From positions 1 through 10,231 of the forward strand of contig JAEYIG010000215.1 of the NCBI GenBank assembly GCA_023409175.1: a stretch of 10,231 bases of DNA, read 5' to 3'. Source of the stretch: Pseudomonadota bacterium (lineage in GTDB: Bacteria > Pseudomonadota > Gammaproteobacteria > Burkholderiales > Burkholderiaceae_D). Position 1 is the stretch's first letter. Each line of letters opens with the position of its first letter. The notes under the pieces are model-generated. The model searched no databases, had not been told where the DNA came from, and saw only the letters and a list, made by a program, of their open reading frames with translations. This document shows, in pieces, positions 6,819 through 10,231 of this stretch. The translations under genes and the position numbers were made by a program.

Positions 6819-7235
6819 GTGTTCTGCTCACAGTCAAGAAATGCAGAGTGGTTTCGGGTTTGGTTCATGAACCGCATGGATGAAACGATATATTTGGACG
6901 ATATCTTCTTGCAGATCAGCAGTTTCTGCTGTGCCGCCCGTTCTGAAAAGTATTTGCCTAGCCGAATTAAGATGCATTCAAACGGAAAATTCGTATCCGA
7001 AATCATTATGATAATGATGACGATGCAGGGAGATGAGTTTCCTGGAATTTTTTGCGATATCCCACTAAGAAAAAACTCTTTTTCCGAATTGCTTGCTGAA
7101 CTGAAGTATCGACCTGAAGCCAGAAATGCCTTTCAGGGGAGGCTTATTTGGGAAAAGACAACTTTGGAATGCACTAGACGTTTCGGGCGATGTTCATTTG
7201 ATGGGTCTGCTCACTTACACGATCATTCGATGTGA
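6819..7235 (+). CDS. Unrecognised 138-codon reading frame, doubtful gene
   Basis: An open frame of 138 codons begins 17 bases past the oxlT terminator. I do not recognise the product. It has six cysteines, no membrane segment or signal peptide, and a charged middle to C-terminal part (SELLAELKYRPEARNAF) that reads more like protein than the N-terminal part. No Shine-Dalgarno precedes the ATG at 6819; an internal ATG at 6867 is no better. The frame runs over a perfect 17-base inverted repeat (7002-7018) that encodes a low-complexity run of Ile and Met. It could be a small lineage-specific gene, a decayed gene, or chance. If it is not a gene, the stretch 6802-7286 holds nothing else I can name. 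Confidence 0.25.
   Translation: MFCSQSRNAEWFRVWFMNRMDETIYLDDIFLQISSFCCAARSEKYLPSRIKMHSNGKFVSEIIMIMMTMQGDEFPGIFCDIPLRKNSFSELLAELKYRPEARNAFQGRLIWEKTTLECTRRFGRCSFDGSAHLHDHSM
7002..7018. repeat. Perfect 17-base inverted repeat resembling Fur-type half-sites
   Basis: ATCATTAT and ATAATGAT flank a single G (8-1-8). The arms use the same GATAAT/ATTATC vocabulary as iron-regulator boxes but in the opposite order to the classic 9-1-9 Fur box. It lies inside the doubtful 6819-7235 frame, not before a clear gene. Confidence 0.3.
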
Positions 7236-7286
7236 AATCGACTTCTGACGTCAGCAATGTCCATGAGGGAATGGTACAGGAATATA

Positions 7287-7362
7287 TGGCGCGCTCGGCG
7301 GGGATCGAACCCACAACCCCTGCCTTCGGAGGGCAGTACTCTATCCATTGAGCTACGAGCGC
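7287..7362 (-). tRNA. tRNA-Arg, anticodon CCG
   Basis: On the minus strand the sequence folds into a full cloverleaf of 76 bases with CCA encoded. The acceptor stem GCGCTCG pairs with CGAGCGC, the discriminator is G, and the D-arm is GCTC/GAGT. The anticodon stem CTGCC/GGCAG encloses loop CTCCGAA (anticodon CCG), and the T-loop is TTCGATC. It reads the CGG arginine codon. It lies downstream of amiC on the same strand, so it may be co-transcribed or have its own promoter; no terminator is evident after it. Confidence 0.97.
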
Positions 7363-7389
7363 GTAAAGGAACGCCAGTTCAAATCGCCT

Positions 7390-7446
7390 GATATCATGAC
7401 TCGAACAATGCAGGCAGTATTCTACCTCAATTGGGCTACCGATACC
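7390..7446 (-). pseudogene. tRNA-like remnant lacking an anticodon arm
   Basis: Just 5' of tRNA-Arg on the same strand is a 57-base segment that parallels it. TAGCCCAATTG resembles the D-arm start TAGCTCAATGG, GAATACTGCC matches GAGTACTGCC, and TTCGAGTC fits the T-loop consensus. About 14 bases covering the anticodon loop and the 3' half of its stem appear to be missing. Its ends, GGTATCG and TGATATC, can still pair over seven positions with two G-U wobbles, but no CCA follows. The D-stem and T-stem are broken. The simplest reading is a decayed tRNA gene, possibly once a partner or copy of the neighbouring tRNA. Confidence 0.4.
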
Positions 7447-7483
7447 CACCTTTTAAGACGGGTTCAATAAAATTAAATCTGCA

Positions 7484-8812
7484 TCAAATCAGGTTGTTTT
7501 TTGCTCTTGGCGGATTCTTGGCGAAGTATTTTTTCACTCCGTTCAATATGGCGTTGGCAACACGTTCCTGATGGGCATCGTCATTTAACTTGGCTTCCTC
7601 TTCCGGGTTGGAAATAAAGGCCGTTTCCACCAGAATACTAGGAATGTCCGGAGCCTTGAGAACGGCGAAGGACGCCTGTTCGACAGAACCTTTATGCAAC
7701 TTGTTGATGCCGCCCATTTCTCCGAGGACAGCATTGCCCAGTTTCATGCTGCTGTTGATCTGGGCAGTCGTGGAGAGATCGAGAAGGACGCTGGCCAATT
7801 GCCTGTCATGTTTCTTGATATTGACGCCACCGATCAGGTCAGCTGCATTTTCCTTTTTTGCCAGCCAGCGGGCAGCCGTTGACGAAGCGCCTTTTTCTGA
7901 CAGGACAAATACCGACGAACCACGGGCGCTTGGCTGGACGAACGCATCGGCATGAATGGATATGAACAGGTCGGCCTGTACCGCTCTTGCTTTCTGGACA
8001 CGCGTGCCCAGCGGAACGAAGAAGTCGGCGTTGCGCGTCATGACGACACGCATGTTCGGTTGTTGTTCGATTTTGGTTTTCAGGCGTTTGCCGATTGAAA
8101 GGACCACATCTTTTTCCTTGCTTCCCCGGGCTCCAATGGCGCCGGAATCTTCACCTCCGTGACCAGGATCGATGACAATGGTGACCATTCTCTTCAACTG
8201 CATTTTTCCTGTGCCTGATGCGGCAGCAGGGGATGAAAAAGACGTTTTCGCGGTCGAAGCGGCAGCAGGCAGATCAATGACTGCTGATTTTTTTGGCGAT
8301 GTGACAATGGCTGTTTTCGCCGGTTCAGGTTCGGATTTCCATTCACCCTTCAGGATAAGCGCGGCAATCGGATCGATCGGGTCTTTTGGATAAAGATCGA
8401 GAACGAGACGATGTTTGTATTTTCCGACCGGAGCCAGGGAAAACACTTGGGGATTGACCGCCACTTTCAGGTCGAAGACGAGACGGACGGTTGTCGGGTT
8501 CAACTGGCCGACGCGAACGTGCTGGATATAGGGATCGTCTGCCTGAATTTTTGAAATCAGTTCTTTCAAAGCGCCATTGACTTGTGAGCCTTCCACATCG
8601 ACGACAAGCCGGTTCGGATTGCTTAAGAGAAAATGCTTGGCCTTGACGTTACCGTCATGCTCCATCGTGATACGGGTATAGTCTTCTGCCGGCCAGGTCC
8701 TCACGGCCACAATATCGCCACTGATTGCCGGTGTCGTGAAAGACATCATGCAAATGAATGACAGTAATAATAAACAGGCCCATGAGAAGGGTTTGCTAAA
8801 TGACAGTTTCAT
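7484..8812 (-). CDS. amiC: N-acetylmuramoyl-L-alanine amidase AmiC (AMIN + Amidase_3)
   Basis: A periplasmic zinc amidase of 442 residues that cuts the bond between N-acetylmuramic acid and the stem peptide to separate daughter cells. Residues 1-31 form a signal peptide (hydrophobic 11-27, likely cleavage after PAIS). It lacks a twin-arginine motif, so Sec export is more likely than the Tat route used by E. coli AmiC. An AMIN domain (about 33-140) targets the septum, and a low-complexity linker follows (about 145-205). The Amidase_3 domain (about 209-430) carries the zinc ligands H218 (DPGHGG), E233 (KEKD) and H287 (SIHAD), and catalytic E396 (VETAFISNP). The insert near 310-375 corresponds to the autoinhibitory helix region of division amidases controlled by EnvC/NlpD-type activators. 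No LysM is present. It starts 8 bases after the tsaE stop. Confidence 0.95.
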   Translation of the reverse strand: MKLSFSKPFSWACLLLLSFICMMSFTTPAISGDIVAVRTWPAEDYTRITMEHDGNVKAKHFLLSNPNRLVVDVEGSQVNGALKELISKIQADDPYIQHVRVGQLNPTTVRLVFDLKVAVNPQVFSLAPVGKYKHRLVLDLYPKDPIDPIAALILKGEWKSEPEPAKTAIVTSPKKSAVIDLPAAASTAKTSFSSPAAASGTGKMQLKRMVTIVIDPGHGGEDSGAIGARGSKEKDVVLSIGKRLKTKIEQQPNMRVVMTRNADFFVPLGTRVQKARAVQADLFISIHADAFVQPSARGSSVFVLSEKGASSTAARWLAKKENAADLIGGVNIKKHDRQLASVLLDLSTTAQINSSMKLGNAVLGEMGGINKLHKGSVEQASFAVLKAPDIPSILVETAFISNPEEEAKLNDDAHQERVANAILNGVKKYFAKNPPRAKNNLI

Positions 8813-8820
8813 CTTTCAGC

Positions 8821-9306
8821 TCATTTGTGAGGCATAAATCGCAAATTTTCCAGACAGCGGAAACCTTTTTGGGAAACGGGCAGCAGTTCGACTGCTCTTC
8901 CTTCCCCGCTTATTTCAAAAGAAATGTCTATATCGGCAGCCGGCAAAGCGGAATCGGCTTTTTCTGCCCACTCGATGAGACAGACAGTTTCTTCATTAAA
9001 ATGATCCCGAAAACCGGCTTCCAGAAATTCTTCCGGGCATCCCATTCGATATAGATCAAAATGCAGCAAATCGACGGGACGGCCGTTCAGTTCGATGACG
9101 TAAGGTTCTACCAGAGTATAAGTCGGGCTTTTGACTTTTCCCGTATATCCCGCTTCTTTCAGTAAGGCGCGGGTCAAGGTTGTTTTTCCGGTACCCAGGT
9201 CGCCATGCAAATAGATTTTCAGACCATGTTCCATTACGTGGGCAAGGGATTTTCCCAATTCACACGTATCGGATTCGTCGTTCAAATAAAATGTCAGTTG
9301 TTGCAT
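8821..9306 (-). CDS. tsaE: tRNA t6A37 biosynthesis ATPase TsaE
   Basis: A 161-residue P-loop ATPase that works with TsaB and TsaD to make threonylcarbamoyladenosine at position 37 of ANN-decoding tRNAs. Walker A is GDLGTGKTT (35-43). The family blocks SPTYTLVEPY (60-69), HFDLYR (82-87), EEFLEAG (92-98) and IEWAEKAD (111-118) are all present. The frame stays open far upstream. I start at 9306 because this puts Walker A at residue 35, as in E. coli TsaE. However, no Shine-Dalgarno precedes it, whereas AGGGAGG lies before an alternative ATG at 9369, which would add 21 residues. The gene is first in a two-gene unit with amiC, a common beta-proteobacterial pairing. Confidence 0.95.
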   Translation of the reverse strand: MQQLTFYLNDESDTCELGKSLAHVMEHGLKIYLHGDLGTGKTTLTRALLKEAGYTGKVKSPTYTLVEPYVIELNGRPVDLLHFDLYRMGCPEEFLEAGFRDHFNEETVCLIEWAEKADSALPAADIDISFEISGEGRAVELLPVSQKGFRCLENLRFMPHK

Positions 9307-9383
9307 TGATAAAGATGTTTCAAATCGCTCATCAGGGACAATTTTTACTATTCTTGAGTGATTCAGCATATAGTACCAACAAT

Positions 9384-9390
9384 CCTCCCT
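9384..9390 (-). promoter_or_regulatory. Strong Shine-Dalgarno upstream of tsaE, poorly placed
   Basis: AGGGAGG on the minus strand lies 14 bases before the in-frame ATG at 9369 and 77 bases before the family-supported start at 9306. The spacing is long for the first and impossible for the second. It supports the longer 182-residue TsaE if it functions at all. Confidence 0.35.
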
Positions 9391-9531
9391 TTTTAGGCAA
9401 CAAGTTTTGTTAATTTTGATGAAATTTAAACGGCAATTAACTGATTTCGTTGTAAAAATAAAATTCAGAATGCCCGATCCGGTATTTTCGGAACGGCATT
9501 TTGCCGATGTCGGTTCGGGTGTTGTGCAAAA

Positions 9532-9590
9532 CATGTTCCTGTGTTGACACGACTGATATTGCCAATGAGAAATGAAAAGCATGTTCCTGT
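9532..9590. repeat. Direct repeat CATGTTCCTGT, 48-base period
   Basis: Eleven identical bases occur at 9532-9542 and 9580-9590. GATATTG follows the first copy at 9555 and TGATATTG follows the second at 9593, so a slightly longer, gapped duplication is possible. Confidence 0.45.
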
Positions 9591-9709
9591 CGTGATATTG
9601 ATGCCTTGAATGGCAGATGACGCGTAAGGAAGGACCAAACCATCGTAAGAGGGAAAGAACGCACGGATTATGAAAACGGTGACCGGAAATGGCGAACGGA
9701 GTTCGTTCT

Positions 9710-9731
9710 TGGCCGGGCAATTAACCGGCCA
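9710..9731. repeat. GC-rich inverted repeat before the alkyltransferase gene
   Basis: TGGCCGG and CCGGCCA form a perfect 7-base stem around an 8-base loop. On neither strand does a T-tract follow, so it is not a normal terminator. It could be an operator or a leader hairpin. Confidence 0.4.
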
Positions 9732-9806
9732 GAAAAAAGGCATTGAACATTTCAGCATTATTTTTTATTCTGGAAACACTTTTACACACGGGTTCAGCCA
9801 AAAATC

Positions 9807-10231
9807 ATGAATAAGATAGTCTTGTTGCCCGAAGCTTGCACTGCCGTCGTTAAAACCTCTTTTGGCTCTATCGGCGTATTGTCGCAATTCGAAAAAATTA
9901 CGGCCATCCATATTTTTCCCGGCATTTTTCTGGAAAAAATCCCTGATGACGATTTATCGAAGGAAGCGGTCAAACAGATACGGCATTATCTGCAAAAGCC
10001 GGGAATGCACCTGGATTTGCCAGTCGATATGATCGGCACGGAAATTCACCGCAAAATATGGTCCGAGCTGCGATCGATTCCCAGTGGGGAAGTCAAAACA
10101 TATGGTGAACTGGCGGGTTTGCTTCATTTTTCGCCAAAAGTGATCAGCGAAGCGTGTGAGGCGAATCCGTTGGCCCTCTATATCCCGAGCCATAGGGTGA
10201 TTGCCATTGCAGGTCCAAAAGGACCGGTTGG
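9807..10231 (+). CDS. O6-alkylguanine-DNA alkyltransferase family protein with Ser in place of active-site Cys, 3'-truncated by window
   Basis: Read by eye from ATG at 9807, 141 full codons are visible before the right edge. Residues 10-40 resemble the N-terminal domain of Ogt/MGMT proteins (TSFGSIGVLS). Residues 78-141 match the DNA-binding and catalytic domain: EIHRKIWSELRSIPSGEVKTYGELA, with Y99 in TYGELA, then SPK, NP and IPSHRV. Active members read PCHRV. Here the codon at 10188-10190 is AGC (S128), one base from TGC, so the alkyl-accepting cysteine is missing. The segment between SPK and NP is about three residues shorter than in human MGMT and lacks the R-A-V-G element that supplies the nucleotide-flipping arginine finger. 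By family it would be a DNA repair methyltransferase, but as read it cannot perform the suicide reaction. It may be an alkyltransferase-like sensor, a pseudoenzyme or an early decaying gene. No good ribosome binding site is visible. Confidence 0.8.
   Translation, partial: MNKIVLLPEACTAVVKTSFGSIGVLSQFEKITAIHIFPGIFLEKIPDDDLSKEAVKQIRHYLQKPGMHLDLPVDMIGTEIHRKIWSELRSIPSGEVKTYGELAGLLHFSPKVISEACEANPLALYIPSHRVIAIAGPKGPV

Larger units (their letters stand above)
9370..9806. other. Gene-free divergent region between tsaE and the alkyltransferase gene
   Basis: No reading frame here resembles a protein; the longest (9465-9758, minus) has no ribosome binding site and an unconvincing composition. The region contains a short inverted repeat AACAA/TTGTT (9399-9411), a direct repeat CATGTTCCTGT (9532-9542, 9580-9590), and a hairpin TGGCCGG/CCGGCCA (9710-9716, 9725-9731) without a T-tract. 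It must carry the promoters of both flanking genes, but I cannot place them. Confidence 0.5.

Noticed and set aside
7174..7449. 91-codon minus-strand frame
   Set aside because: It runs straight through tRNA-Arg and the tRNA-like remnant; the translation is a by-product of tRNA sequence.
9544..9549. Perfect TTGACA as a -35 element
   Set aside because: No acceptable -10 hexamer is found 16-18 bases downstream, so no promoter is called.
9370..9720. Upstream extension of the tsaE frame to 299 residues
   Set aside because: The extra sequence is unlike any TsaE N-terminus and simply reflects an absence of stops in the gap.
9710..9731. GC-rich hairpin as a terminator
   Set aside because: No T-tract follows the stem on either strand.
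9465..9758. 97-codon minus-strand frame in the tsaE/alkyltransferase gap
   Set aside because: It has no ribosome binding site and no family resemblance, and its internal repeat simply reflects the DNA direct repeat at 9532/9580.

Overview
The window is a chromosomal segment of an Oxalobacter species (Betaproteobacteria, Burkholderiales). The clearest marker is a 418-residue oxalate:formate antiporter (OxlT) with its two hallmark charged residues, R272 and K355. The gene order around purM (pcnB, a HAD phosphatase, hda and an AI-2E family permease on one side, purM divergent) is a housekeeping arrangement familiar from beta-proteobacteria. Nothing in the window looks like a phage, a transposon or a CRISPR locus.

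Layout. (1) Positions 1-3686, minus strand: four tightly packed genes read in the order AI-2E permease, hda, HAD-IB phosphatase, pcnB. Gaps are 8 bp or less, with 4-bp and 8-bp overlaps, so this is very probably one operon. pcnB runs off the left edge. (2) A short divergent promoter region, 3687-3776, then purM on the plus strand with a strong intrinsic terminator. (3) A 556-base AT-rich gap, 4885-5440, holding several dyad-symmetric elements and a tandem repeat. It leads into oxlT, whose coding sequence has the biased codon use of a very highly expressed gene and which ends in its own intrinsic terminator. (4) 6802-7286: a poorly defined stretch with one unrecognised 138-codon reading frame. 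(5) Minus strand: tsaE, amiC, a tRNA-like remnant, then an intact tRNA-Arg(CCG). (6) 9370-9806: a gap with small repeats but no convincing gene. (7) 9807 to the right edge: the start of an O6-alkylguanine-DNA alkyltransferase family gene in which the active-site cysteine is read as serine.

How the genes work together. PcnB (RNA 3' polyadenylation), Hda (shut-off of DnaA after initiation), PurM (purine synthesis), TsaE (tRNA t6A37 modification) and AmiC (septal peptidoglycan splitting) are ordinary cell maintenance. OxlT imports oxalate in exchange for formate. In Oxalobacter this exchange, together with oxalate decarboxylation, generates the proton gradient that drives ATP synthesis, so it is the energy-conserving step of the cell.

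Most worth a second look: the array of ATATGA/TCATAT half-sites plus two further perfect inverted repeats upstream of oxlT, and the cysteine-less alkyltransferase homologue. The tRNA-like remnant next to tRNA-Arg and the orphan reading frame after oxlT are smaller curiosities. I see no clear new multi-gene system here.
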